Position numbers and translations under genes: made by a program
In this document: positions 11,560 through 23,768 of the stretch, in pieces
Numbering within the stretch: the first letter of the stretch is position 1
How the letters are laid out: each line of letters begins with the position of its first letter
The notes under the pieces: model-generated
The model's database searches: none
What the model was told of the DNA's origin: nothing
The model's input: the letters and a program-made list of their open reading frames with translations, nothing else
Assembly: GCA_026260175.1 (NCBI GenBank)
Contig: JAKCWW010000844.1
Coordinates: 257 to 64,256, forward strand
DNA from: Reticulitermes lucifugus
Lineage: Eukaryota > Arthropoda > Insecta > Blattodea > Rhinotermitidae
Length of the DNA: 64,000 bases
Reading direction: 5' to 3'

Positions 11560-11665
11560 GAATATGACACTGCGCAGTTTGTTACATAGGTACCAGTGTT
11601 TCGGGGGAGTTTGCTGTCTCCATTTTCAACTAGAATCTTCTTCAGCACCGCCGTCAGAAACATCT
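11560..11665 (-). repeat. Hammerhead-like terminal repeat fragment
   Basis: On the minus strand 11629-11591 reads as an upstream box, stem II UGGAG...CUCC, CCGAAAC, a short loop and GUA. The same arrangement, more diverged, lies at 12,555-12,600. Only one arm is clear here. Confidence 0.4.
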
Positions 11666-12514
11666 CGCACAGAGAGAGATTACAACTATAGAGAGAGACA
11701 TATCTATTCAACGGTTTCGTTAAGATTTATACAACAGAATAGACGTCATACAACAACCACCATCAATACGTTCTATTACTCGAGCTCACCAGTTTTTGTG
11801 GACAACGGGTAGGTAAGAGGAAAAACGTATTGAGGATAACTATGGCCACAGATTACTATTTTCTTGTAACAGTCATTCGACGTTCGTTCTCTACTCGACC
11901 GAGAGATGCTGCCACATGACGCTTACATTCTAATGTATATCGATCACGTTGCCTACGGTCTGGAACTGAAGTCAAAGTTAATTCTAGTCAATCACCACCA
12001 TTAAAAACTAAAACGTACACCATTGATGTCAGTGTTGCAATGCCGTATAATAATGTATCTCATTTTTCTTGAAAGACTGTTACCAGTTTGTCTTTCAACG
12101 GTTCAAATATATGTTCCTATCCAGTCACTCAAAACTACAAAACCTTAGATGCGGACAGCGTCGTTAAATAAACAATAAGCGAGGGGATTCTTTTATCTTG
12201 GTATGTGGCAAGCCGCTGTGCTACCTCAAACTGAATCAAAAGTACTTTGTCACTCTGTCAACTCAACTTTATTAGTAAACAATTCTTCTTCTTCTTTACA
12301 ATACTAGCTAAATTTTTCGGCTTCTTAGTAAAGCCATCCTTAGGCTAACCACCACAAAAATATAAAGATATAAATGTAAACTAACATCATATAGAAAATC
12401 AACGCGGTAGTGAGACTTCACGCCTGACAGAAGTAAAAAATTTGTGTTGACGGAGTGAAAAAGTACTTTTGATTTGGAAATGTTTTGTGTTTTAAGTTCT
12501 GACGGCGGCGACTA

Positions 12515-12722
12515 TGAAGCCTGCTGTCTTCTTGGATATGAAGCCATGTATTTTGATACAAAGGTACCATCGTTACGGAGGAATCTCCTGTCTCTGTCTA
12601 CAAAGCAGAAGACCTCGAGGCAGAACAGTCTTCTACCCTGGAGGTGAAAGCACAAGGATCATCCGTAAGGCTGGTAGCTACTTACCAAACCACCTGACGC
12701 CACATACCAGAAGACAGTAGTT
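12515..12722. repeat. Diverged foldback repeat of the hammerhead-bearing family
   Basis: Starts AAGCCTGCTGTCTTCTTGG and ends ACCAGAAGACAGTAG, imperfect inverted ends of about 15 bp. The inner blocks GGTACCATCGTTACGGAGGA and TCTCCTGTCTCTGTCTAC correspond to the inverted core at 11.6 kb. Confidence 0.45.
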
Positions 12723-13697
12723 TTAATATTCAGAAATTATCTTACTAATTGTACTTATAAAGCATTAGGTCGTTTGTAGTGTATAATACGAGACAGCTAG
12801 CCGTCGAAAACTCACAGCTATTTTACCGGTCCATGAATCAGAAAAGGTTTAACACTTCTGCCATGGCAGGTTCACGCGTACAGACCGACAGGTTGTGGGT
12901 GCATGTCCATCACCTTCTTTCACATATCGTGCGTCACATGTGTGCAGCAACTTCTCCGACCTTTCTGAAAGGCGTGTAGTCTTGTGGCTCTCCTAAGGCG
13001 CTAGTATAAGAAGGCGTTAACCGTGTTAAAATGATAAACCTTAGCGAAATTCCGGAGAGATTTTGAACCCGCAAAATTATGCCTGATGTTCTTCCGAAAA
13101 CCAATAACAAATTGAATACAGAGGTAACAATTTCCTTCGTCATGCTCATTAGTTTGCCATTTCGACATCATGATGATTACACATATGAACATTAGTGGAA
13201 CCCTCTATATTGATGCATGTCTTTACCAAATCCATTTCCGTGAGCCTCAGTAAGTAAAACGCTTCTCATAACGGTGACATTAATGTGTCTCAAGCCATAA
13301 CGTCTGTAGATATCAGCCAGTGATCAATTCGTTGTCAAAATGCTAAGCGTTGATTACTTGCTCAGAATGTGTTTGTTGGTTAATCTTCTTTTGTTCTATT
13401 TCGAATCTTGCACATATCTGATGCCGCTTTCTCTCCTAAATAGAATCACGAAGTGTGTCTTACGTCCATCGTAAACCGCACGACACTTTCCGAAGTGTTT
13501 AGAGATAATCTTGCGAATAGTTACATATACCTACAGCCATAGAAATGATTCTTAATTACTCACGAGAGTATCCGCTAACAGTGCATACACTATTATCGTG
13601 ACTTTCCCCGATTTATACATTTGTATTTCGGAGACTATACGATTTTAAGTACATAAATTAAATATTATTAATAATATATTTGTTTTTTAATCACAAT
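12723..13697. other. No feature seen
   Basis: AT-rich unique-looking DNA. Opposed short frames around 12,780-13,190 are chance. I see no exon, SINE head or inverted end. Confidence 0.5.
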
Positions 13698-13808
13698 AAA
13701 AGGTAAAGTTGTTCCTGTGCACGCCATGAAGGCATACAGGGGGACTGGAAGTAGAGTTTAACTCAGTCTTAACCTCTGTTCTAGATGGAGGTGCGTGGAG
13801 TCAAGCTT
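13698..13808 (-). mobile_element. tRNA-SINE family A, 3' fragment
   Basis: Read on the minus strand it covers the distal body and tail only: CTCCATCTAGA, CTCAGTC block, CCCCCTGTATGCC, TGCACAGGAACAACTTTACC. The head and middle are absent, so it is an unusual 5'-truncated copy. Confidence 0.6.
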
Positions 13809-15065
13809 ATGTTATCGTGTCTCTTAAAAAGTATCATACGGACCAACTAACCGATTTTCTGGATTTCTCATTGCAGACCAACCTCATTCTAACATTTATA
13901 TCTCTCTATCATCAAGATATCAACAGGACGGCGGACGGCATAAAAGGAATTTTAGATTTAAATTATTTTAAATTAATTTACACTCAACTACGTTCCTTGA
14001 TCAATATTATGGAACAGCGTCATGTGTATTAAACTCGACAGATAGACAGTCCCTTTAAGAGGATGGCTGAAATTCGAAGAACGAATGGTTTCTGTAATTG
14101 TATTCTCCAAACGGCACGCCGCATCACTCATTCCCGATAATTTTATGGACATAGTAGAAGGTGGCACTCTACTGCGTAGTATCCCCTGCCCTTATAGGAT
14201 TTGTATTACTTGTCTAGTCGCGACTGTATTAGTGCATAACCAAACGTTAGATTCGTCGTATTTCAGTACAAATTTCTTAAAAAGGGATCTCAACGAATTA
14301 AAGTATTTTACATATATTTGTTGATAGCCGTGTTTAATTACTCATCACCTGTGATAGGCGTAATTCTTGTCAGATAAATTCTACGCATTACAGTTCAGAA
14401 CAAAATTATATTAAAGTAAACAGCGTAGTCTAATAAACTATTTTTCTCACAATAATTTTTTTTATTTCAGTCTCTGCAGTTTAGTAGTTAGTACTCCAGA
14501 TCCTCACAGCCATGTGTTCGTGATGTCCTCGGTTCGACCAGCACATCCGGGATGATAAATTAATGTAGACCACGGCCGTCTCCCTCTACATCCTGCCTCA
14601 CAATATTCTTACTAGCCAATCCTACGAGTATACAACCTATGTGGCATAGAAAACGTACAGATAAACTGCGGAAAGATACAAACTTTCCAAGAATTTTCCC
14701 CACCAAAATTGTGGATGTATTCCCTATCGTCCCAGTCCGGATGAAAATATGCACTTTATATCTTTAACTACTATATAATAATAAATACTGTACAATACAG
14801 CAAGCATCTGCAGAATTACCTAACCTTAGCAACTGTAAATCTAGAACGAATTCAAAATAGGGGTTGACGCCATCGTTGCTTTACATTTTAACGTGTTCAG
14901 TGTCTCTCTCCACCAAAGAAATGCAGTCGTTTTTTGTACATTTTCCAGCAGAAATCAGAGTCATGTTTCGTGTCAGCCCTGTTATTCAGTGGCATTTAAA
15001 CTTGTAGTTAAGTGCACACGAATTCTGAGAGACAGAACTATGCACAACCATAGAAGCCACGGTGA
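13809..15065. other. No gene seen; one weak tRNA-like patch
   Basis: AT-rich sequence without exons. Around 14,480-14,545 TAGTTAGTACTCC and GGTTCGACCAG sit where A and B boxes would, but they do not fold into a tRNA and match neither SINE family. Confidence 0.4.
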
Positions 15066-15069
15066 GCTG

Positions 15070-15255
15070 GTACAGTAAAGTGACTGATTACAGGCTGGAC
15101 AGCCGGCAGAAACAGGAATTTATTTCTTCGTCACCAATTCTAATATAAACACGGCGCCCTATTAAATGGGTAATATGGCTCTTTCCTCCGAGATAAAGCG
15201 GCCGGAACATGGATCTCGCCTCTTACTTCCATCCAGAGTTTGAAGTCTGGACTGT
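15070..15255 (+). mobile_element. tRNA-SINE family A, diverged
   Basis: ACAGGCTGGACAGCCGGCAG marks the anticodon-arm region. The body follows: TTTATTTCTTCGTC, GATAAAGCGGCCGGAACATG and CTTCCATCCAGAG. The B box is degraded. Confidence 0.55.
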
Positions 15256-15469
15256 TTAGATCTTCATCAACACTCCCCTATATACACTTAAGTAAAAAGG
15301 CCAACACAGGAGCTACTACATCACAAGAGCTACACATGCTTGCAAATTCTCAGCAAGTTGCTAACCAGAGGTAACGAGGACGTACAGTGAACCTAATTAC
15401 TCACGTCCATCTAGTCATTCGGTGCATTTATGTTATTTCGCACAGGAGCCACTTTTGTTATAAAATCCC

Positions 15470-15640
15470 TATAGCGCTGTAAATTCTAAAGGCTACTTTC
15501 CTCTGGGTTAAAGTGGCTGGAGCGTGAAGTTGAGTACACACTTCCATCTAGGAAGTTTAGGGTACGTGATTCTTTACTTCTGCGCTCCCATTACGCATTC
15601 ATGGCATTGTGCTTAGGCGTAGGGGCAATTATAACGTTTT
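15470..15640 (+). mobile_element. tRNA-SINE family A, distal fragment
   Basis: CTCTGGGTTAAAGTGGCTGG, ACACTTCCATCTAGGAAG and GTGCTTAGGCGTAGGGGCAA follow in family order. Heavily mutated; there is no head. Confidence 0.45.
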
Positions 15641-16609
15641 GGATTTGCCGTGGCAGCAACAGTAGAAATGTAAATGTTCTTTCCAGCAGCTCTATGGGCA
15701 TCCTGTACATCAAAAAGGGAGGTATGAAGGAAATAAAGTAGAATTTATTGAATTTTACAGCATATTTAGCTTAAAAGCACTAAATCCCATAGCTCGCGAA
15801 TGTTTCAAAAGCAGCAAGTCATGTCGACGTAAATTGCCGTAAACGGTGTGTACATGTATGAGGAGATTCATACGCAGTATGTTCTCATCGAAGAGCAAAA
15901 TTTGTATCAGTCACATCTAATGCATGGGAGACAGGAAAATGAGAAAATAATTTACAAAATTTTTTATTATGTAAGCCAAACGTATGAATTAATTCCTAAT
16001 CTTCCAGCCGCCTCGAAATGGACGAAAGGGAATCATTAAACTAGATGAGGCTTGAGTAAATGGATAACACTTGCGCTTAGGTACCCTTCAATTCTACTCT
16101 CAGCGGGTTTAGCAACAGTCTCATATAATTCTAGATGCCATATCCCTTTAAGTAACCATTCGAAATTCTGCAATATTCGTGGAACAAAATTAAATGTAGG
16201 TAACAACAAGAACGCAGTGATTTTAGAAAGTATATTGCGTAGTGAATGTAACGCTCATATCCGTTGAACAATCCGTCATAAAGAATAACACATATCAATT
16301 CATTGATTTGTCTGTCTTACGACAGCTTCATAGCCTCTTCAAAAGGAGTTCTACACAAAGTGCGATTAGTGCTTCGTATGCAGCCTACAAAAATGCGTCT
16401 TGCTGGTAACGCTTTCCAGTAAAATCAATGCACGCCCATAAAGTAAAATTAGATGGGCAATCAGACAAAGAAACGACGCGTTAATGCCCCCTTTCATATG
16501 TAATGTTTCTATAATACGTACATATTTAGGTTTGCGGACACTGACAAGGATTGGCACGTAAGGACTAGTCTATAACGAATAATGCGTCCACACTCGACTC
16601 TAGGGCAAC
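15641..16609. other. No feature seen
   Basis: AT-rich DNA. Frames of 63 and 71 codons on the plus strand have no recognisable content or splice context. Confidence 0.45.
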
Positions 16610-16800
16610 GGTTACTTTTGACAATGAACTTAACTCCATGGAGCAGAGTCCTTCGTGACATGTTGCTAGTATCTAGTGTCTCCCATATGGTTAAGAAATA
16701 CCTCGCCTTTGTATAATCCGAAGGTTCAGCACGTCTTAACAACGGCCTGCAACTGGACCCTAACAAAGTCAGATAAGTCCAATTTACCTCCTTACAAATG
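16610..16800 (-). mobile_element. LINE 3' end fragment (non-LTR retrotransposon)
   Basis: On the minus strand the text is a frame-scrambled version of the conserved C terminus and 3' UTR also seen at 23.5 kb. Vestiges of the NWIDLAQDRDRWR region are followed by a FLTIWET piece and RRTLLHGV, ending in CTCTGCTCCATGGAGTTAAG. The 173-codon plus-strand frame across 16,676-17,197 overlaps this antisense and is not considered a gene. Confidence 0.6.
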
Positions 16801-17544
16801 CCATATTCCTATAAGGTCCATATCAGCAAGTGATATCCTCACATCCACGCCTGTGTCTCCAAAATGGTTTCTTCCATTCGAGTTTTCAATTTTGCATGCA
16901 TTTTCCATCTCCCATATTCGTGCTCCGTACCCCTCCTATCTTATCCTCCATCTCACTTTTTCATATAATTTGGTGAAGCTTTTATTATGCAGTTTTCTCC
17001 AGCCTACTATTACTTCCACTTCCTTAAATACAAATATTCTTCTCCTGTTTTCAAACACTGTTCATCTAAATGCTTGTCCGAAGGTTTCCACATCTTTCAA
17101 CACACCAAAAGTCGAAGATACGCAGTTAATTTGTATTCTTCTCCCAAAATGGATGACCAAGATTCACATCCAGAAAAACGATAAGTGTATACACTAATTC
17201 AAATATAACTTCAGCTTACATTTGGAAATGTGATTTCCTCTACACCAGATGTGCCTCAATAGTCTATCTACAGCCTCGTTAGTTAGAACAGGGTAAAATG
17301 TGTAAATGTGAGATCGGCATTAAAGCAGGAGAGACATTTTAATATGAAAGCAAGAATATATATGTAGGTTACGATCTGCTGGGTTCTGATACCGAATAAT
17401 CTGGCAGGTGTTCATAGCTTCAGATCTTACAAAGTTAATTTGGGCCTGCGCGTGGAAGAGGAATAGGAAAACCAGTATCAGTAAGATACACTAAAATGTT
17501 ACTGAAATGTAACTTTGGCACTGAAGAGATGTAATACAGTGGGA

Positions 17545-17838
17545 TGGAATGGGATGGCGTAGTCGGTATAGCGACTCGCTACGGGCTGGACAGTCGGGAG
17601 ATCGAGTCCCGATGGGGGGAGGGGGGAGGATTCCGCGCCCCTCCAGAGCGGCCCTGGAGCCCACCCAGCCTCCTTTACACTGGGTACCGTGTCATTCCCG
17701 GGGGTAAAGCGGCCGAGGCGTGGCGTTGATCAACCCCCCCCCCCACATCTAGCGCCAAAGTTAAAGAAAGAGTAGAGCTAGACCTCGACTCCTCCTCCGG
17801 GCCTTCATGGCCTGTTCTAGGGTGAGATTTACCTTTGA
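17545..17838 (+). mobile_element. tRNA-SINE family A, near full length (subfamily 1)
   Basis: The best plus-strand copy. The head GATGGCGTAGTCGGTATAGC carries an A box. It continues through GGGCTGGACAGTCGGGAG to the B-box form GATCGAGTCCC. The body has GGGGGTAAAGCGGCCGAGGC, a poly-C tract, CATCTAGCGCC and GGCCTTCATGGCCTGTTCTA. The 3' end is GATTTACCTTT. The GGCCTTCATGGCCTGTTCTA block is shared with the copy at 38.8 kb and defines subfamily 1. Confidence 0.85.
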
Positions 17839-17969
17839 GAGTGTGATACAGTTCATTAATACGAAATGGATTGGTTGGCTAAGATTAGGGTATAATGACG
17901 AATTTGTGTAGTTACTGTATTATTCGATTTCCTCCAGTAAAGAGTTAAAACACCTGCAATTCTATATTT

Positions 17970-18394
17970 TTAATAGGAATTTAGGAAAGGTGCCGTGCCG
18001 ATGAAGATAGCTCGTCCAAAATATTTGCCACTGAGGTACAGTGGAAGAAGAGTCGTGCATGAATCTGTAGTTCTGCTGATAACCCTGTAGCACCATATAA
18101 GGCCAGTGACCCCTCTCAGCCCAGACCACTCGGAAATCGATTCGTTCATCTCGACGCAGACATAGGGAGGAAGTTCTGTACTATTGGGCGTCTCTCTCCC
18201 ATACAAAACTGCGCAAACTCCAACGTCCCTCAAAACCAACCCCTCATTTCTTTCATTTTTAATTAAAATGTGTACTTGACTCAGGTCCGCAGCTCTATTC
18301 CCTAACACAACCTGTCTGCATTGTACGCCCGCATTATCATGGCCATTGCCATAATTAGTCATAATAATGAATGCTAAATCTCTAATATCATTAG
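17970..18394 (-). CDS. Candidate terminal exon of an unknown gene
   Basis: A convincing acceptor (CTGTTCTTTATTTCAG|CT) opens a minus-strand frame of about 141 codons that ends at TAA in 17,970-17,972. The peptide begins ANDIRDLAFIIMTNYGNGHD, continues NAGVQCRQVVLGNRAADLS, QVHILIKNERNEGLVLRDVG, VCAVLYG, and later has more Cys residues. Length, composition and the VCxVxxYG ending of the first half recall extracellular fucolectin/discoidin-like domains, but I do not recognise the family. No nearby polyadenylation signal and no partner exon were found. It could be a pseudoexon or chance. Confidence 0.3.
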
Positions 18395-18434
18395 CTGAAA
18401 TAAAGAACAGATTTATCTTCTTATAGATGCTCAA

Positions 18435-19185
18435 ATGTCAACACGTGAGGCTGCCATAGCTATTATTTTTACTACTGACCAGGTAAATTGACTGCGCATC
18501 ATCAACGAAATTGAATGTTGGTGGTTCAACGCACTTTGATGCTCATCCAGTAAGGCACAGACGCAGGAAGCGTTGTTAAATATATGGAACCAATTATCGT
18601 TAACATTCCAAACGTTATATTTATAAGTGTAAATTAAATGTTTTAGTTAGAGTTTAAAGAAGTTATTTTCTGTCTGTTTGTTATTTTAATGCTGAATGTT
18701 ACAGCTTTTGAAAACGGATCACAAAACACGATCTTCAGTGCAAGCAAAACCGCATTGTTCCACATGCGGTATGTGAGGTCAAATATAATCGGTGGTTTCC
18801 CATTTATTCTGTCATTCAACAAATTTCTTCATTACAACTGACATCAACTAAATGAAAAGGTTTTATAATTTGTACACGGACACTTACTGTAGGTATTATA
18901 ATGTCCAATGTCCTCCCTCAACAAACCAACAAATAATCATCGAAGTTTATAAGATTGATGCGTCACAAGTAAGTCTTAATTCACTGCTAATAAAAAATAC
19001 TAGCATAACCGAGTTGGGAACTTTCTAAATGGGAGCAACACTATGGCTGTTCAAAGCATATTAGTGGCCAAAAATTTATAGTAACATCTTACCCTTCTTT
19101 CAATGAATAAAATTGTTGTGTTGTTGCTTTCACATATAGTTTTGCAACTGTACCGACTACATACTTTAGCACCCAAAAAATCAAT
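18435..19185. other. No feature seen
   Basis: AT-rich DNA upstream, on the minus strand, of the candidate exon. No second exon is evident. Confidence 0.4.
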
Positions 19186-19189
19186 GGAC

Positions 19190-19500
19190 AGTTTAAAATT
19201 AAAATAAGCAAAATGTGAGATTCGAAGTTCCCACGCAGGTGATTATAAAGCTTAATGTCTTCTGAGATATGACACCGTGCATTGTGACAGAATTTTTCAA
19301 ATGTTTGATGGAATCTACTGCTACCATCTAGATGGTAGAAGAATACTCTTCCACCGTGAAGACGGTCTACCCATATATTTCTCTGCAGCAGATAAAGACA
19401 AAGTGTTAGAAGAGTTGGCGCTGGTATTCGAAAAAGGAACCTGCCAAGTTTCAAGCTGACATAGGAAACGAAATGCTAGAAAATCACCGTTATCACGTTA
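19190..19500. repeat. Foldback-family repeat
   Basis: A central palindrome (CTACCATCTAGATGGTAG, 19,319-19,336) is flanked by AAGAATACTCTTCCACCGTG and related blocks. The minus-strand translation CHISEDIKLYNH / NFESHI is the decayed form of a peptide-like string common in this repeat class, not a host protein. Confidence 0.4.
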
Positions 19501-19703
19501 CCAGTGTTACCGAATAAAACATCAATGTATTTGATTGTTATCACTCGGAGATGTTTAGCTCTTTTGGGGGGGCAAAATGACAATGGAATATGTCGTCCAA
19601 TCAAGTCATAAAATTCTGATTGCATTTGATCAATTAAAGTTATCAAACCAAGAATAATAATATTGGGGGCGGGGATAGGGAATTATTTGCTACTTGAGTC
19701 ACT

Positions 19704-19860
19704 ATTGAGATCTTCGTTCTTCTGGGATGTTACGCAGCGTAGATTGGTAGTTATTTATAACTATAAATTTGAAGTTATTTATAACTACAAGCCTACACCG
19801 CGTAACATCCCAGAAGAGCGAAGATCTCATTTTCACCGCGGCGGAAGCCTGAAATCATAA
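19704..19860. repeat. Foldback repeat, long perfect arms
   Basis: Arms GAGATCTTCGTTCTTCTGGG (from 19,708) and its inverse near 19,808-19,830 pair almost perfectly. The loop holds a duplicated palindrome GTTATTTATAACTA. The downstream GCGGCGGAAGCCTGAAATCA tail is shared with the 9.8 kb copy. The hammerhead-like centre of other copies is replaced by the short duplicated palindrome. Confidence 0.65.
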
Positions 19861-21414
19861 ATCACGCATGAGTGGCTATTACTGACTTGAATCCAAGGAG
19901 TTATTTACAGAAGGTAAAAAAAGAGGAAATTTTCGGGCAAATGTTTTGACTCGTGTTCATTAAATAGACATTTTTATCATCCCATTCCGTCAGGTCGCAC
20001 TTTATATTTTCGTATATCTTAAATAATGCGAGTGATGAAACATCATATTCGAGATAAATCGTAGCATTAAATCAGGGATATTTTAAAGCGTGTTTGCATA
20101 GTCGCAAAAAGCGCCTATTACGTACGTAGCTTCGTCATGTCCGTCCGTCTGTCTGCCCGTATGTCCGGATGTACCACCACGGCTCCCACTGACGCATTTC
20201 CATGAAATTTAATATTGGGGACCTTCATGAGAGTCTGTCGATAAAATCCAAATTCGGTTACAATCTGACAAAAATATCGGGCATTGCACTTGAAGACCTA
20301 AGCACGTTTTATTGTTGCCGGCGACACAAATCCGCCATAAAATCATTGTTATGCAACAATAAATATTTTTACATTGTTGACAGTGATACGTAGCTCATCA
20401 ACACACACTTTTGCTTTTCCATTGCAACAACTGTTACGCGAAAGCGACACAGTTTTAAGTTATTCGTACACTATATTTTTTTTAATTGACCTATATTAAA
20501 GCCTTTCAAAGTTTTATAGAAATATCTGTAATTAAAATATTCTAACCTAATATTACGGTTCCCGTCTCTTAGAAACGTAGTCTTAGAAACTTGGTCTGAT
20601 TAGGCCCATTATAATTTTATTTGCAGAATAACAAAGAACGGATTTGTACACTGCGTGTTCCATAAGATAAGAAACTCCTTTAAACGGACAGGTTTCCTCT
20701 GGGCCTTGTATGAAGTATCTTACAAATTAAACATGCGTTACAGTCTACGTTTCAAAATATGAAGATAAATAAACGTGTTACGACATCAAAAATAGCTGAA
20801 ATTGGCCCTTATCCGCGCATTTGAATCAAACAACCGCACTGTCATGTAGGAAGTGGGCAGTCTGTAATGTCTTAGAGGTTGCCTATAAGCAGGGCGTTCT
20901 AGCAATGGATCTGTGTTAGTAGTCAAGTTCTGAAAGTCCCTGTAATTCCTACGGTTGTACAGATTTGTCTCAAAGCCATACAAGTTTGCAGTAAGTGTTC
21001 TGTATAAACACTCTGTTATTTGGAGCTACATGTGTGCCGCAAACCAGGAGTAACGAACACTTGTTATACAGATTCAAGGGCATAATAAAGTACATTGTGT
21101 CCTACAAAAGAAACAGGGTCTTACCTCTGAGTTGCAGAAACCATTTTATCAACGGCGTCAGTACTTGGAATAATAGGCGGCCGCCATCTTTAGATTAGAG
21201 AGTAGGTTCCTTGAAACGAGGGAACCTATCTAGCAGACCGCACGGCGTCTTATCCCAGGGGACCGAAACCTTAACTCCTGTTTAGAATCTTTTGTCTTCC
21301 CATCTTCTACCTAAAAAGTAAAGTTTAAAACATACAAATTATAAATTTGCCTGTTTTTAAATCATGGGTGTGAAATTTGATCTCTCACATCAAGGGACCA
21401 ACACAGACTGAATA
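19861..21414. other. No feature seen
   Basis: AT-rich, with no recognisable exon or repeat end. The region near 20,100-20,300 has a longer plus-strand open stretch (63 codons) without domain or splice context. Confidence 0.4.
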
Positions 21415-21790
21415 TGTTTAACAACAAAATATTGAAGAAAATATTTGGACATAAGAGGGAGGAAGCAACAAAGGACGGTGGGGAAAAATTACATAATGAG
21501 GAGCTTCATAATTTGTAGGAGAATCTTCTTCGCCCTATATTACGGCAAGGATCAACTAGAAATAGACTAGAGTGGGCAGGGAATGTGGCAATTACGGGAA
21601 AGAAAATATATCAGTAAACATTTTTTGTCGGAAAACCGGAAGGGAAAATTCATTCAGAAGTCCTAGGAGTAAACGGTACAGCAATATTGAAACAGATATT
21701 ATAAAAATCGAGTGGATTCATTTGTCACTGGACAGGGAGCAGTGGCTGGATCTTGTGAACAAAGTGATGAGGTATTGGGATTCCTAAAAT
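21415..21790 (+). mobile_element. LINE 3' ORF fragment (non-LTR retrotransposon)
   Basis: Reads NKILRKIFGHKREEATKDGG, LHNEELHNL, then in shifted frames LEWAGNVAITGK, VGKPEGK and, at the end, LDREQWLDLVNKVM. These are the ordered landmarks of the C-terminal part of an insect LINE reverse transcriptase (KIFG-KREE ... VGKPEGKRPLGRPR ... DRDRWRALVN). Two frame changes and an in-frame stop show an old, dead copy. The 5' end is truncated. Confidence 0.75.
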
Positions 21791-22984
21791 GTGGGGAACT
21801 GGTGTAATAGCTAGCGACTATTAGCTTCTGAGAAAAAGGACTGTGCTCTGTGGAGTCAGATAAAACATTTCAATCGAGAAGCGTACTTTTCATGGGTCTA
21901 CGAAAGGAATGTGAAGTGATTCTCCCGGTATTATGATTAAGGTTTCTCGTATTTCTTTGAGAGGTAGAAATTATTTTAATACGGAGTTTCGATGACACCT
22001 ACTGTAAAGTTACCTACATTTGTCGAAATTTGGTTTTGTCTTCCTATAGTTCCTGATATTCATAATCATATTCCCCATTGTCGCAAACCTTGAAACAAGA
22101 GAGTACCTTCTTCTAAAGCTATCGATTTACAATTTTTGACTCATGCATTTTTCAAAATCTTGTTGCAAATACTCGTAAATTCACATAATGGCGGAAGCAA
22201 AATATTCCAGCGCTGTATATGTCATAATATATTGTTTACATTTCTCATGCATATGATGAATAGCGACACATTCACAGACAGACTCATGTTACAACATAAA
22301 TTAAGGTACTTGGCTTAGTAATGTTTCTATTATGAAACAGAAAGTTTCGTAATAATTCTTACTGCGTACGTATGCTGTACACAGTCTATCCAATGCCCCT
22401 TACACGTGAGCTAGAGATTGAACCAATGAGAATCAAGCGTCGGGGTGTGGGGGAGACGCTATATTGATGTTTTCACAGCATTGTTGCCATATCGAATCTT
22501 TACTTAATTCATTGCGCATCATGCAAATTGCGACGTTATTTTGATCGGGATCAAGTAGTTCCAGCGGAAATACTGATTTTGGTCATGATTTGTAGTTCAG
22601 GGGGCATTCTTCAAGGCGAAATATTACTAACTGGATATGAACCTTGTGGCTTAAACAGACATATCACTTTCATTTAATAGTAACGTTGACAGAAGCAGAC
22701 CCAGCATGCTAGTTAAGTGTACGAGAGCTCAGGGAACCGAACAATATTATTCGGGGCCTTCTCATGCAGCAGCCCACACCTTCATTCCTACTCACATGTG
22801 CACAGCTGAGACGTGTAATCGGCAGGCTGAAGAAGGAATCCTGCATTAGGTAAATAATCAATAGCTGTGGCAGACCAAGGGCAACAATTTGCTAACTAGA
22901 CTCAAAATGGCGCCCAGTTTCTCTCACTAAAAAGTGTAATTTGTTGGATGCACCTTTTCCCTTATTAAGTAATAATAACCGATA

Positions 22985-23396
22985 GTACACTTCGGAAAGT
23001 AGATCAGAAATACTGGGAAAGTTTTCAAATGTGGTGCTGGAAAAGGATGGAGAAGATCAGTTGGACCGACCGCGTCAAAATGAAGAAGTAGGCCTATTAC
23101 ATAGAGTCAAATGGGAAAGGAATGTCTTACAGTAAAAAAAGGAAGGCTAACTGGATTGGTCACATATTGCGTAGAAACTGCCTTCTAAAACACGTGATTG
23201 AAGGAAAGTTAGAAGGAAGGATAGAAATGACGGTAAGACGAGGAAGAAGATGTAAGCAGCTATTGGATGGCATTAAGGAAATGGGAGGATACTGGAAATT
23301 GAAAGAGGAGGCACTATATCGCAGTCGCTGGATAACTCGCTTGGAAGAGGCTATGGATCTGTCGTAAGACAGACTACGGAATGATGAACCGATAGT
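22985..23396 (+). mobile_element. LINE 3' ORF fragment (non-LTR retrotransposon)
   Basis: Landmarks in order: LRKVDQKYWESFQMWCWKRM, EKISWTDRVK, HRVKWERNVL, then KANWIGHILRRNCLLKHVIE, GRRCKQLLDGIKEMGGYWKL and KEEALYRS. The ending GYGSVVRQTTE* is in the next frame, so one base has been lost near 23,343. This is the C terminus of a second LINE family. It runs tail-to-tail into the minus-strand copy that follows. Confidence 0.8.
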
Positions 23397-23469
23397 AGGC
23401 CTAATAATAATTATTAGTACAATAATCGTCTAGGTTACCTTCATACACTTATAAAATACTAAGTTACAT

Positions 23470-23768
23470 TGTGTAACTAACTCCATGCAGCAGAGTCCTT
23501 CAGGTGAAGCTCGTCAAGAAATGCCCCGCATTATATGGAACCCGAAAATTTATTACCCTGGTCACAACATACCAATGCTTGTCCCTATCCTGATCCAGAC
23601 GAATCCAGTTCACGACTTCCCACCCTACATTTAAGACCCACTTTAATATTATGCTCCCATCTTGCGAGTGGTCTCTTGCCTTCAGGTTTACCCACCAAAA
23701 CCCAGTACGTATTTCTCTTCTCCCCCACACGTGCTACGTGGCCCGCGATTCTCATTCGCCTTGAGATG
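23470..23768 (-). mobile_element. LINE 3' ORF fragment and 3' UTR
   Basis: Minus-strand text: RRMRIAGHVARVGEKRN, VLVGKPEGKRPLA, WIRLDQDRDKHWYVVTRVIN and FRVPYNAGHFLTS, then the tail GGACTCTGCTGCATGGAGTT. Same family as the copies at 16.6, 21.4 and 29.5 kb. The GRPRRRWEDN block is deleted and the frame shifts once across the gap. Confidence 0.8.

Noticed and set aside
14478-14560. tRNA-like A and B box spacing
   Set aside because: No cloverleaf with paired acceptor stem can be drawn, and it matches neither SINE family well enough.
16676-17197. 173-codon plus-strand ORF, the longest in the window
   Set aside because: Its 5' part is antisense to a LINE 3' end, it has no domain, and its composition is that of antisense coding or AT-rich DNA.
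17545-17620. Possible functional tRNA gene
   Set aside because: The tRNA-like head continues into the SINE body and lacks a proper acceptor stem; the same head recurs at many loci.
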